Shown here one piece after another: positions 25,385 to 34,054 of a stretch of DNA of 64,000 nt. Positions within the stretch are counted from its first letter, which is position 1, and every line of letters starts with the position of its first letter. The stretch is taken from positions 1 through 64,000 of the forward strand of contig JACPHH010000024.1 of assembly GCA_016188705.1 (NCBI GenBank), read 5' to 3'. The notes beneath the pieces are model-generated. The model did not search any database, was not told the DNA's origin, and saw nothing but the letters and a program-made list of their open reading frames with translations. Position numbers and translations under genes: made by a program. Source of the stretch: Candidatus Peregrinibacteria bacterium. GTDB lineage: Bacteria > Patescibacteriota > Gracilibacteria > UBA1369 > JACRIC01.

Positions 25385-26296
25385 CTAAGCCGAATGCAAA
25401 AAATTTTCCGCGTTTTCAACTTCTGACTTGGAGCCGATATAAATTGGGGTTCTGAGAGTCAACTCTGTAATTTTTTTTTCAAGAATGCGTCGAACTCCAT
25501 CAGTAGCTTTTCCCTGAGCCTGCTCAACAAGAAGCGCCATGGGATTACATTCAACAAGAAGCCGTAATTTGCCATGCGGAGCTTCAATGTAGCCAGGATA
25601 CGTAAAAATTCCTTTCCCTTTTAAAATAATCTGATTGATATCCGGAACCATTCCGCCGGAATATCGAAGAGTATATTGCTCGCGCATCCAGTATTCCATG
25701 AGTTCGACGTAATCCTCGCGAAATTTCGTGGCGCGAAGATTGCCGGGCGCGAACATTTTTCCGGTTTCTTTAATAAAAAGCCGTTCTTTGGAAAGAAAAA
25801 AATTTTTATTTTTTCGATCATAGGCGCATTCGCAAACACCTGCTTTCACGGTAAGAAGGAGGGTTGTTTTCGGACCATACACAATGCAGCCAGACGCTAT
25901 TTGATCATCGCCACAAAGCCCGATAAAATGATCGCTTTTGTAAATACCGAAAATCGTTCCAACGGAAAGATTCACATCCACAAGAGAGGAACCATCCAAA
26001 GGATCATAGGCAACGGCATAAGGACCGTTTCCAAATTGTACCTGATCGGGAAGTTCTTCAGAAGCAATGAGTCCAACAACGCCGGTCGATTGCAATGCCT
26101 TCTGTACAATACGATCGGAAAGAACATCGAGCGCGAGCTGCTCTTCTCCATAAACATTTTTTTCTCCCGTAAAACCCGCGTCTACTCTCTGAAGAGCATC
26201 GGCAATTTCAGAAGCAGCTGAAGCAAAAGCAAAAATAATTTTTTGCAATCCTTCTTCAACGGCGCATTGACGCAAATATTCTGAAAGCGTGACCAT
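25385..26296 (-). CDS. fbp: Fructose-1,6-bisphosphatase class I
   Basis: Hydrolyses fructose 1,6-bisphosphate to fructose 6-phosphate, the committed gluconeogenic step. The metal and substrate motif DPLDGSSLVDVNLSVGT near residue 98 and the acidic pair in ASEELPD are diagnostic; the late motif GIFTYPGY and a sugar-binding region are present. The start at 26296 (MVTLSEYLRQ) aligns with the usual N-terminal helix; the ORF track's 26359 would add 21 residues of no clear family match. It is probably cotranscribed with the aldolase gene just upstream on the minus strand, which makes its substrate. Confidence 0.93.
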   Translation of the reverse strand: MVTLSEYLRQCAVEEGLQKIIFAFASAASEIADALQRVDAGFTGEKNVYGEEQLALDVLSDRIVQKALQSTGVVGLIASEELPDQVQFGNGPYAVAYDPLDGSSLVDVNLSVGTIFGIYKSDHFIGLCGDDQIASGCIVYGPKTTLLLTVKAGVCECAYDRKNKNFFLSKERLFIKETGKMFAPGNLRATKFREDYVELMEYWMREQYTLRYSGGMVPDINQIILKGKGIFTYPGYIEAPHGKLRLLVECNPMALLVEQAQGKATDGVRRILEKKITELTLRTPIYIGSKSEVENAENFLHSA

Positions 26297-26413
26297 AGAG
26301 ACGAAACGATAATTTTCAATAAAAATACCCTTCGAAAAATCATTTAAAAAAAATTCCATCGAACAAAAAAACTATAACATTTTCTGCCACTTCAAATACT
26401 CTTCTTACATGCG

Positions 26414-27352
26414 CTACTTAAAAATCGGCTGAGCTTTTGTGTCGAGCGTATCCTGAAGAAGTTTTGTCACCCTAAGGGCATCATCTTTTTTGCGTTTCCA
26501 CATATTTCTTCCAAAAATAAATCCAAAACATCCGCCTTCAACGCAAACCTGAGCATTTTCCATCAAATCCGCCTCGCTGATTTCACTGCCACCGCTAAAA
26601 AGCACGGGAACGCCTTGCGCGGCCTTCACCACTCGCGCGGCGCGTTCGACCTTTTGCTCGCGTTTTGAAAGAGTCTGCAATTCTTTTTCAACTTTTTTCG
26701 GATATTCGGGAATATCGGTATTTTCAAAAAATTCAGGTTTCCATGCTTTCGGAAGATTCGATTTAATAATGGAAGCGCCCATTTCCACGGCCATGCGAGC
26801 AGCGGATTCAAGAACATAACTCGATTCTTTTCCTCCTTTGCCATCAACTGCTTCACCGCGCGGATAAGCCCAAATAACAAGCGGCATGCCATAGCGATCA
26901 CACAAACGTCGAACAGCCGTCAATTGAGGAAGGTCTTCTGTTTCACTCGGAGTGCCGTAATACATAGTATAGCCGATTGCCGAAGCTCCCAAACGAACCG
27001 CGTCTTCCACGGATGAAGTATAGACGCTGAGCGCCTGTTTTTGAGAAGGAAATCCTGTTTTTCCATTTATTTTCAAAAGAAGAGGAACCGCGCCTTCCCA
27101 TCGCGTCCAATAACGTTTCGCGAGTCCATAATGAATAGCTACGGCGTTATAGTGGCCCGATACCGCCAGATCGAGAATATAATCAGGATTTCCTGAATCG
27201 GACTCAGCTTCAAGATGGCGAATATCATGTTCGATAAATTGATCATAGGGAAGAATCAGCGAGGTGCCACTCTCGCGAAGAAGCGGTCGAATGCGAGTTA
27301 TTTCTCCTGGAGTATACTGCGGCTTACGAAAAAAACGAAACAGATCGGACAT
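26414..27352 (-). CDS. fbaB: Fructose-bisphosphate aldolase class I (DhnA/FbaB type)
   Basis: Reversible condensation of glyceraldehyde 3-phosphate and dihydroxyacetone phosphate to fructose 1,6-bisphosphate. The 312-residue protein is the archaeal/bacterial DhnA type: LILPYDQFIEHD near residue 33, the Schiff-base lysine in ASIIKSNLP near 203, and the phosphate-binding VLFSGGSEIS and GGCFGFIFGRN near the end. It lies about 120 bases upstream of fbp on the minus strand, forming a gluconeogenic pair. GAPDH is encoded elsewhere in the window. Confidence 0.93.
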   Translation of the reverse strand: MSDLFRFFRKPQYTPGEITRIRPLLRESGTSLILPYDQFIEHDIRHLEAESDSGNPDYILDLAVSGHYNAVAIHYGLAKRYWTRWEGAVPLLLKINGKTGFPSQKQALSVYTSSVEDAVRLGASAIGYTMYYGTPSETEDLPQLTAVRRLCDRYGMPLVIWAYPRGEAVDGKGGKESSYVLESAARMAVEMGASIIKSNLPKAWKPEFFENTDIPEYPKKVEKELQTLSKREQKVERAARVVKAAQGVPVLFSGGSEISEADLMENAQVCVEGGCFGFIFGRNMWKRKKDDALRVTKLLQDTLDTKAQPIFK

Positions 27353-27415
27353 ATAATGAAAAATAAAAAATGGAAAAAGACATCCCTAAAATACGGCAAA
27401 AAAGACAATCGAGTC

Positions 27416-27504
27416 AAGGAACCTTAAAAAACAAATTTTCAGAAGTGACGGAAGCAGCGGTTTATGCCAAAAACTCTTCACTGCAGAGCAGAAAGAGTTT
27501 TTGG
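27416..27504. other. R1 arm and a 12-bp perfect hairpin
   Basis: AAGGAACCTTAAAAAACAAATTTTCAG (27416) is a shortened R1 copy. CCAAAAACTCTT (27467-27478) is inverted exactly as AAGAGTTTTTGG (27493-27504), a stem of 12 pairs with a 14-base loop. It lies downstream of the minus-strand ftsL and upstream of fba; no U-run follows the stem on either strand, so a terminator role is only possible. Confidence 0.5.
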
Positions 27505-27582
27505 TTGATTTATCCCCTATCCCTTTTTGTTTGATTCACTCACACTGAGTGCCACCCGCATTCACTCTTGTTACACACTCTC

Positions 27583-27963
27583 TCACTTAACTGCCACAGA
27601 ACCATCATTTTGCATATAGGTAATTTTCTCAGGATTCACCTTCACCATTCTCTGAACTTTAGGATGCTTTTCAATGGTAACAAGTGCCCGAGCCTCGGAA
27701 AGACGCATATTTTGAATTTCATTCTCGGAAATAAGCTGCTGTCGTTCGTTTTCCAGGCGATTAAGTTCATATCCTTTCGTTGAAGAAGAATTAAAATGCA
27801 TAAGATAAAGCAAACTCATAACAGTGAATAATCCCACAACAAGAAAAAGAAGAGAAACAACTCCAAAACGAATATTCATCGAAACAGTTCGTTTTCGAAT
27901 ACCGCGCCTTAAATGCATACTGTTTGAAATGAGAACTGGAGTCATAAAAGATATGTAATGCAA
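27583..27963 (-). CDS. ftsL: FtsL-like cell division protein
   Basis: A 126-residue bitopic protein: basic N-terminus, membrane helix (FGVVSLLFLVVGLFTVMSLLYLM, about residues 33-55) and a leucine-zipper-like coiled coil (LNRLENERQQLISENEIQNMRL). It lies 137 bases downstream of rsmH, exactly where ftsL occurs in division/wall clusters, which supports the name despite weak sequence conservation. The tail KITYMQNDGSVAVK resembles the end of the other FtsL-like protein at 12080-12445. Later division genes (ftsI, murE) do not follow. Confidence 0.75.
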   Translation of the reverse strand: MHYISFMTPVLISNSMHLRRGIRKRTVSMNIRFGVVSLLFLVVGLFTVMSLLYLMHFNSSSTKGYELNRLENERQQLISENEIQNMRLSEARALVTIEKHPKVQRMVKVNPEKITYMQNDGSVAVK

Positions 27964-28100
27964 GGATAAAATAGTTTTAGAATCACTCGCTGATGTCTTA
28001 ACGTCCCTTCACTTCACGATAAGTTTAGAGAGTAAGCTTAGTTTGCAAAAACTTTAACGCCCCTTCACTTTATTCAGCGACGAGAAATTCCGCTGAATTC

Positions 28101-29132
28101 TTAAAGCTTTTCAGCCACCCGCAGGAGAGCGCTACGGGAACGGGGATTTTTTTGAATTTCTTGTTGATCGGGTTTGAGAGGTTTTTTAGTAAGAATATGA
28201 AGTTTTGCCTGATTTCCACCACACTGACACTGAAGAATTTCAGGGGAACAAATACAGTCTCGAGACAAATTTCGAAAAGTATGTTTCACGATACGATCTT
28301 CAAGCGAATGATAAGAAATGACAGCGATTCTTCCTCCTTTTTTTAATTTGGAAATCGCTCCATTGAGACCATATTCCAGCACTTCGAGCTCACGGTTTAC
28401 CGCGATGCGAAGGGCCTGAAATATTCGAGTAGCCGGATGCCTCTTTCTTATGGAGAATCCCCGCTTTTTTGAATACATTCCTGCTCCACCCGAATAAAAA
28501 ACTGCGCCAGACTCGAAATATTTTCCACTTATCCGTAAACTTCGCTCGATAATCTCCGTCAATGCTTTCGTGGTATCTATTGAATGGGTTTTTCTCTCTT
28601 CTACGATAGCTCGTGCGACAAATCGAGCTCGAGGTTCTTCACCATACGTTCTAAAAATATGAATGAGGTCCTTTTCAGAAAAACGATTGACTAAGTAATG
28701 AGCAGTGACTGGAGAAGTTTTATCAAAGCGCATATCCAGAGGCCCGTCTCTCAAAAAAGAAAATCCTCGTTTTCCTTCATCAACTTGTGGTGAAGAAAGA
28801 CCCAAATCAAAAAAAATACCATCCACGAATTCAAAACCTGCTTCTTCTATTTTTTCTGCCAAATTTTCAAAGTTACTGTGAAAAAATTGAATCCTGTCCT
28901 GAAAATGTTCGAGTCTTTTGCGTGCCAGCGAAAGATTTTCTTGATCTGCGTCGATGGCAATGAGACTCCCCTTTTTCCCAAGAATTTTCAAAAAGTGCTC
29001 CGAATGGCCTCCTAATCCAACTGTCGCGTCAACGATTACCTGGCCTGGAAAAATTCTCATGAATTGAACAACGATTTCTGACAAAACTGGTATATGATCC
29101 TCCGGCTTGTCAAAAACATTTTTACTCATCAT
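28101..29132 (-). CDS. rsmH: 16S rRNA (cytosine(1402)-N(4))-methyltransferase
   Basis: Methylates C1402 of 16S rRNA in the decoding centre. The 343-residue protein begins with the family's HIPVLSEIVVQF, followed by SAM motif I DATVGLGGHSEHFL near residue 35, and contains DGIFFDLGLSSPQVD near 102 and the late AVISYHSLEDRIVKHTF near 266. A cysteine-rich patch (CICSPEILQCQCGG) near 290 is slightly longer than in E. coli. It is followed by ftsL, the classical order, but mraZ does not precede it. Confidence 0.96.
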   Translation of the reverse strand: MMSKNVFDKPEDHIPVLSEIVVQFMRIFPGQVIVDATVGLGGHSEHFLKILGKKGSLIAIDADQENLSLARKRLEHFQDRIQFFHSNFENLAEKIEEAGFEFVDGIFFDLGLSSPQVDEGKRGFSFLRDGPLDMRFDKTSPVTAHYLVNRFSEKDLIHIFRTYGEEPRARFVARAIVEERKTHSIDTTKALTEIIERSLRISGKYFESGAVFYSGGAGMYSKKRGFSIRKRHPATRIFQALRIAVNRELEVLEYGLNGAISKLKKGGRIAVISYHSLEDRIVKHTFRNLSRDCICSPEILQCQCGGNQAKLHILTKKPLKPDQQEIQKNPRSRSALLRVAEKL

Positions 29133-29631
29133 TGTTCAAAACTTGTGCACAAATTGTGTATAACTTTTTTATTCAATATCCAAGTAATCCAAAATTAGTC
29201 AGAAGTCAGATAAAAGTCAAACATTTTTTGATCAAAAATATATCTATCGAACAATTTTTCTATTCCAAAAAGAAATCATAAGGCTTAAAATAAGCCAAAA
29301 AATACTAAAAATATATCTTACAAAAATTCAATACATTTAAACTTGCAAAAAAATAAAAAAATGATGAATTATATCTGCCCATCGTTTTTTGGGAATCATA
29401 GGCTTTTTTTTGAAACAATGAACAAATACAAAAAACCGTGCTTGCCCACCGCTATTACTTTTTATTCAGATAAAAGAGGGCGGGGACTCTCATTTGAGCG
29501 CATAGCGAAGCGTAGCGAAAATGGAATCCCCGCCCTCTTTTATAAAAAAAATAGTGGACAAGCACAAAAAAAACCTTCTTGATTTATTGTAAAAAAAACT
29601 TAAAATACATCTGCTATTCATTCAAAAATAT
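29133..29631. other. AT-rich gene-free region with R2 element and a DnaA-box-like site
   Basis: The divergent gap between rsmH and the asparaginase gene. TGTGTATAA at 29155-29163 equals the reverse complement of a consensus DnaA box (TTATACACA), beside TTGTGCACAA, then about 200 bases of A/T-rich sequence. The R2 element occupies 29438-29565. The 79-residue ORF at 29343-29582 lies across the repeat and is not a gene. Confidence 0.55.
29438..29565. mobile_element. R2 element, compact palindromic copy
   Basis: Ends are GTGCTTGCCCACCGC and GGACAAGCAC (inverted). Inside, AAAAGAGGGCGGGGA and TCCCCGCCCTCTTTT form a perfect 15-bp stem around a core ATTTGAGCGCATAGCGAAGCG. AAAAAACC is found directly before the left end and, two bases on, after the right end, a possible imperfect target duplication. 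No ORF. Confidence 0.75.
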
Positions 29632-30636
29632 ATGGCTCGACCACGAATTTGTTTACTTTTTTGCGGAGGAACCATCGGAATGGTGCAAGATTCCAAAACC
29701 GGAGTGCTACGCCCACTGCAAAATCTTTCCGACATTATTCAATATTTTCCAAAAATTCAAAAAGAACTGCAGTTAGACGTAAAACCCGTGATAAATATCG
29801 ACAGCTCAAACATGAATCCAAAAGATTGGACAACCATCGCGGAAAAAATATACAGCCTCTATAATCACTATGACGGTTTTGTGGTGGCGCAAGGAACCGA
29901 TACAATGGCTTACAGTGCCTCGGCTCTTTCCTATGCCCTCCAAAATCTGAGCAAACCTGTTGTTTTTACAGGAGCTCTCATACCTTTGGGGGCACTTGGA
30001 AGCGACGGCGGAAACAACCTTATTTATGCTTGTCTCTTAGCGACGATGGATATTGCTGAAGTTTGCATTGTTTTTGCCAATAAAATCCTTCGCGGAAATA
30101 GAACAAAAAAATATCACGAATCTTTCGTCGAAGTTTTCCATTCGCCGAATTTTCCAAATCTTGGCGAGATTGGACGACCCGTTGTTTTACATGATTGGAG
30201 AAAAAAACGACGTAAACGTTTACTCCAATTTCAGCCGAATTTTGATCCGAAAATTTCCGTACTGAAACTTTTTCCGGGTTTTGACGAAAAAATTATCGAT
30301 CACGTGCTCAATCGAGGAGCTAAAGGCATTATTCTTGAAGGATTCGGACCAGGCAATATCCCCTTTCTTGAACACTCGCTCATTCCAAAAATCCAAAAAG
30401 CCGCGGAACATGGAATTCCTATTATAATCGCCAATCAGATGGAACACGGAATAACCAATCTCAATGCTTACGAAGGCGGTTTTCGAGCGCGAAAAGCCGG
30501 AGCGATTTCATCCCACGACATGACAACGGAAGCCGTAATAGGAAAACTCATGTGGGCGCTCGCCAACAATAAAAAAATCTCTCAAATAATGAACGAAGAC
30601 CTCGCGGGCGAGATAACCATTGAGAAAAAAGCATAA
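29632..30636 (+). CDS. ansA: Type I L-asparaginase family protein
   Basis: Hydrolyses L-asparagine to aspartate and ammonia, or is a related amidase such as the GatD subunit. The 334-residue protein has the two threonine motifs of the family: the nucleophile region LFCGGTIGM near residue 13 and AQGTDTMAYSASAL near 87, and the support stretch VFTGALIPLGALGSDGG. No signal peptide, so it is a cytoplasmic type I enzyme. No GatE partner lies next to it. It stands 260 bases before the aminotransferase-GCS2-M20 operon on the same strand and may feed aspartate or nitrogen to it, but this link is only positional. Confidence 0.87.
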   Translation: MARPRICLLFCGGTIGMVQDSKTGVLRPLQNLSDIIQYFPKIQKELQLDVKPVINIDSSNMNPKDWTTIAEKIYSLYNHYDGFVVAQGTDTMAYSASALSYALQNLSKPVVFTGALIPLGALGSDGGNNLIYACLLATMDIAEVCIVFANKILRGNRTKKYHESFVEVFHSPNFPNLGEIGRPVVLHDWRKKRRKRLLQFQPNFDPKISVLKLFPGFDEKIIDHVLNRGAKGIILEGFGPGNIPFLEHSLIPKIQKAAEHGIPIIIANQMEHGITNLNAYEGGFRARKAGAISSHDMTTEAVIGKLMWALANNKKISQIMNEDLAGEITIEKKA

Positions 30637-30897
30637 AAAATGTCTGATGTGAAATAAGAAACCTTAAGAAAAACTCTCTTTCGACTGCAAACACTTCACT
30701 CCTCTTTGTCGTATCTTCTTCTAAATCCTATCTTCGATGACACGATTTTTTTCTTATACAGCAAAGCAAAAACAGGGAACATCAAAGTTCCGTACATAAT
30801 ATATTTTCAAAAACGCGACGGTGTTCTCTATGATGATGTCCTCACCAAAAAAAATTTTACTTTAATGAGCCTAAATTTTCATTTAACCCAAAAAAAT

Positions 30898-32313
30898 ATG
30901 AATGCAGAAGCCTCAACTCATGATCTAAGTTCATCAGAAAAAGCCATGGAAACATTTTTAAAGGAATTCAAAGCATTTCAAAACCCGCTTGAGAGAAAAC
31001 AAATACCAGGTATGCCATCACTTCCTGCACTCAAAAAAATGGCTCAATCAATGGGAGGTGAGAGTGTAGATATGTCAGCAGGTGATATAGGCGACACGGG
31101 ACAACCAATGAATACAAATTTCATTAAAAAATTGGACGAGGTGAGAGATGATTTGATTAGTGATGGTCATAAAGGATTTGAACCCCGACCAGGAGAAGTT
31201 CATGGCTATCCAATTAACTATCAACAAGACTATCCCGTGGTAATAGAAGCAGTAGCAAAAAGCCTGGGAATTACTCTTCCATATAAAGCTATACAAACAG
31301 GATCGGGAAGAAGTCTTCTCGAAAATATTCTCAACGGTTGGGAAAAATTGGCCGAGACAAATGGTACAAATGGCCAAAAAGTAATAGTGGTCGATCCTCT
31401 GGCATGGCCAGGTTTAAGCGAGTTGGCAGATGATCTACGAATACAAACTCTTTATATGCCAGTCAGCGAAGGACATTCCTTGGGAGCATCTCCGGAAGGA
31501 TTAAAAAAAGCGCTGGCTTTCGCGCGAAAAAAAAATATATCACCCATCGGAATTTATACAATTAGCCCAAGTAATCCATCAGGACTTACGCTCAGTCCAG
31601 AACTCTTAGCAAAAATGATCAAGCTTGCGGCAAAACATAAAATTCCTCTTATGCAAGATGGCTTTTATGCGCCGCTTCATCCAGAAGGACATCAAAACGC
31701 AATTCCAATGAAATATCTCGAGGAAAAACTCACTCCTGAAGAGCTGCAATATTTTGGTATCGCAATCGGAACCACAAAAGTTATTGGATCAAACGAAAAA
31801 ACAGCTGAAGCCTTTTGGATGGCTCCAAAAGGATATGAAGCTGTTGCAACTGGCATTATAGGAGAAGCAACAAAGAAAAAACTCAAACGTAATAACTACC
31901 CTCATCCAGATCATGCGTTGGCAACACTGGCTCTTCATAGGTACGGAATTCACGAAGCAATGGGAGATCGTTATACAGCCATTGAAACCCAACGAAAAGC
32001 AATTCGAGATTTATGCGACGAACTTGGCCTCGGATTAACCATTGGAGATTCATTTTATGGTGTAGCTGCATTAGTAAAAGATGGAAAAAGTCTTATTCGC
32101 GATAACGAAAGTCGTCCTATTACCGATCCTTCACAAGCAGTAAACACTTTAGCGAAAAAATATGGCCTTGTCGGAGCTCCAGGACCGCTATTTCGACCTG
32201 AAAATGAAGCAGCCGTATTATTACGTTTAACAGCCGCATCCACCGCTGAAAAAATTCAAAAACTCAAAGAAATACTGGCTCAAATGATCACTAACGTCGA
32301 ACGCTATGCGTAA
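30898..32313 (+). CDS. PLP-dependent aminotransferase-like protein (fold type I)
   Basis: A class I/II aminotransferase-like enzyme, 471 residues from the ATG at 30898 (MNAEASTHDL). The ORF track's TTG start at 30706 adds 64 residues of non-family sequence; ATG 30865 is another option. PLP features: GSGRSLLENIL in place of the phosphate-anchoring loop, SPSNPSG (the NPxG motif), MQDGFYAPL with the ring-binding Asp and Tyr, and GTTKVIG with the likely Schiff-base Lys. The usual Arg after the lysine motif is not in its normal context, so the substrate may differ from standard amino acids. Its 3' end overlaps the next gene by 8 bases, so it is translationally coupled to the GCS2-like ligase. Confidence 0.82.
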   Translation: MNAEASTHDLSSSEKAMETFLKEFKAFQNPLERKQIPGMPSLPALKKMAQSMGGESVDMSAGDIGDTGQPMNTNFIKKLDEVRDDLISDGHKGFEPRPGEVHGYPINYQQDYPVVIEAVAKSLGITLPYKAIQTGSGRSLLENILNGWEKLAETNGTNGQKVIVVDPLAWPGLSELADDLRIQTLYMPVSEGHSLGASPEGLKKALAFARKKNISPIGIYTISPSNPSGLTLSPELLAKMIKLAAKHKIPLMQDGFYAPLHPEGHQNAIPMKYLEEKLTPEELQYFGIAIGTTKVIGSNEKTAEAFWMAPKGYEAVATGIIGEATKKKLKRNNYPHPDHALATLALHRYGIHEAMGDRYTAIETQRKAIRDLCDELGLGLTIGDSFYGVAALVKDGKSLIRDNESRPITDPSQAVNTLAKKYGLVGAPGPLFRPENEAAVLLRLTAASTAEKIQKLKEILAQMITNVERYA

Positions 32314-34054
32314 TCAAAGCAGACTTGATACACAAAGAATTGATGAAATTCAAAAAGCCTGTGAAACCAGACCTTTTATCGGCACCGAAGCCGAAACCAT
32401 AATAATACATGGAAAACCATTAGATGCCGGCGATCCTGCATCCTGTTTGCAAATCCTTCACAAAATCGGCAAAGAATATCCCACTACAGCCATTAAAAAA
32501 GAAATGATTGAATCTCTCGGAGAAAGAGGAAAAACTATTGCCAATGCAACTTCTCCGGATGTTCCACAAACAATTATAGAAAGCCACCCCGAGCCATTTC
32601 ACTCACCTGCTGCAGCGGCAGCGGCAGAACGACTTATGGCCATAATAAACGATATGATGTGTCAAAGGCTCAGTCAAGAACACGGACTCGATATTCATTT
32701 ACTCGCAGGAGCCGCATGGCGTCCGCCTCACTTAACTGAAAATGATGTTTCTCCAGCAGTGGGAGCCTATAAACAAGCATATTACCGATACCAAATTGGC
32801 AAACATGGAGACAAAGTGGGTGCCGCCGCCGGAAGCCATTTGAATCTATCTGCGCCATGGGCAGGAAATAATGGACCGGATAGAATTTCAAGAGAAATGA
32901 TACGAATGACCGGTCTTTTACGTCTTATTGCTGTACCTCTGAGCATAGCTCTCTCGGCGGCTTCACCGATGTATTACGGATCAAACGGCGGAAAAAAAGA
33001 ACCTCAGTACATGACAAAACTCACCCCGTTTGAAAGCGCTCGACTAGGACATGTATGGCCAGGCAGAACCATAATGGACACTTCTGAACTTTTTCGAGAT
33101 CTTGCAAGTTTCCGAAAAACCCTCGGACAATGGGCAAAAAATGGAACACTCTTAACAGGAAGAGATATTTGGCTTCCTGTGAGAGCTCAAGCAGGACACT
33201 CTGACAAAGGAAAATCTTTTGAGGAAATATCTAATGAACTCAATATACCTTTTGATGAGGAAAGAATACCGTATGCTCAAAAATTGATAACGAGTTCTTT
33301 CAAATTTGGTCTGCATGACGATGGAAATCCATATTTTAATGACAAACAGTGGAAACAGATAGAAAAATGGAGACAAAAAAAATTAAAAAATATTATTGCA
33401 GCCGATCGAAATCGAGTCGAACTTCGTGTATTGGAAGCCCCACCGGCATTTCCTGACATGACGCCATTCGAATATTTGAAGTCTATTTATACCTTTATTG
33501 AACTTCTTTTTATCTACCTTTCAGAAGAACCTCAATTCGTAGGCGATCTTCAATATGGAGAAAATGAACTTGCCGCGGCAAAATCAAACGAAACAGCGGT
33601 TCTTGAACACGGTCTTGACGCGGAACTCCTCTGGATTCCCGGAAACATGAAAAAAGTATCAGCAAGAAAACTTTTAGCAGAAATAATGCGTCGGATCGAA
33701 AATTTAGCTCAAGGATTAGGATGCAACAAAGATCTTGACGTAATTCGAAAAATCCTTAATGATGAACTCCTTCCTCCCGCGGCGCGAATCAGAAAAGAAA
33801 TAGCCGAATGGTATAATATTAATGTAAAACATCGGCATAATTCACGCTTTTTGCCGGATGATAGTTATCCATTATCACTCCTTGCTCGAAATCGGGAAGC
33901 CATGAAAGACGAATTAGCTCAAATTATAAAAGTAATTCCGTCCCTGCATCCAAATGACAAAAAAAGAATAGAAGAGCTTGTAAAAGCGATAGAGCAACTT
34001 AATACTGAAAATAATGGAACAAAAACGCGCTCATTATGGAGAAGAAGGCTTTGA
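32306..34054 (+). CDS. GCS2-like carboxylate-amine ligase (glutamate-cysteine ligase family)
   Basis: A 582-residue protein that resembles the GCS2 group of carboxylate-amine ligases, which form a gamma-glutamyl or similar amide using ATP. Visible signs are FIGTEAETIII near residue 26 (the E-x-E metal motif of the first strand), GAAAGSHLNLSAP near 172 (equivalent to the HxH/HVHV strand), and RNRVELRVLEAPPAFPDM near 370, the R-x-E-x-R strand. It is longer than YbdK-type ligases (about 370). Acceptor and donor are unknown. Neighbours are an aminotransferase and an M20 hydrolase in the same operon, an arrangement suggesting synthesis, processing and release of an amide-linked amino acid. I am moderately sure of the fold and not sure of the substrate. 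Confidence 0.65.
   Translation: MRNQSRLDTQRIDEIQKACETRPFIGTEAETIIIHGKPLDAGDPASCLQILHKIGKEYPTTAIKKEMIESLGERGKTIANATSPDVPQTIIESHPEPFHSPAAAAAAERLMAIINDMMCQRLSQEHGLDIHLLAGAAWRPPHLTENDVSPAVGAYKQAYYRYQIGKHGDKVGAAAGSHLNLSAPWAGNNGPDRISREMIRMTGLLRLIAVPLSIALSAASPMYYGSNGGKKEPQYMTKLTPFESARLGHVWPGRTIMDTSELFRDLASFRKTLGQWAKNGTLLTGRDIWLPVRAQAGHSDKGKSFEEISNELNIPFDEERIPYAQKLITSSFKFGLHDDGNPYFNDKQWKQIEKWRQKKLKNIIAADRNRVELRVLEAPPAFPDMTPFEYLKSIYTFIELLFIYLSEEPQFVGDLQYGENELAAAKSNETAVLEHGLDAELLWIPGNMKKVSARKLLAEIMRRIENLAQGLGCNKDLDVIRKILNDELLPPAARIRKEIAEWYNINVKHRHNSRFLPDDSYPLSLLARNREAMKDELAQIIKVIPSLHPNDKKRIEELVKAIEQLNTENNGTKTRSLWRRRL

Noticed and set aside
29343-29582. 79-residue ORF
   Set aside because: Crosses the R2 element and starts in A-rich sequence; composition follows the repeat, with no family features.
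30706-30897. N-terminal extension of the aminotransferase from TTG 30706
   Set aside because: The added residues show no family similarity and the start is a rare TTG; ATG 30898 or 30865 fits better.
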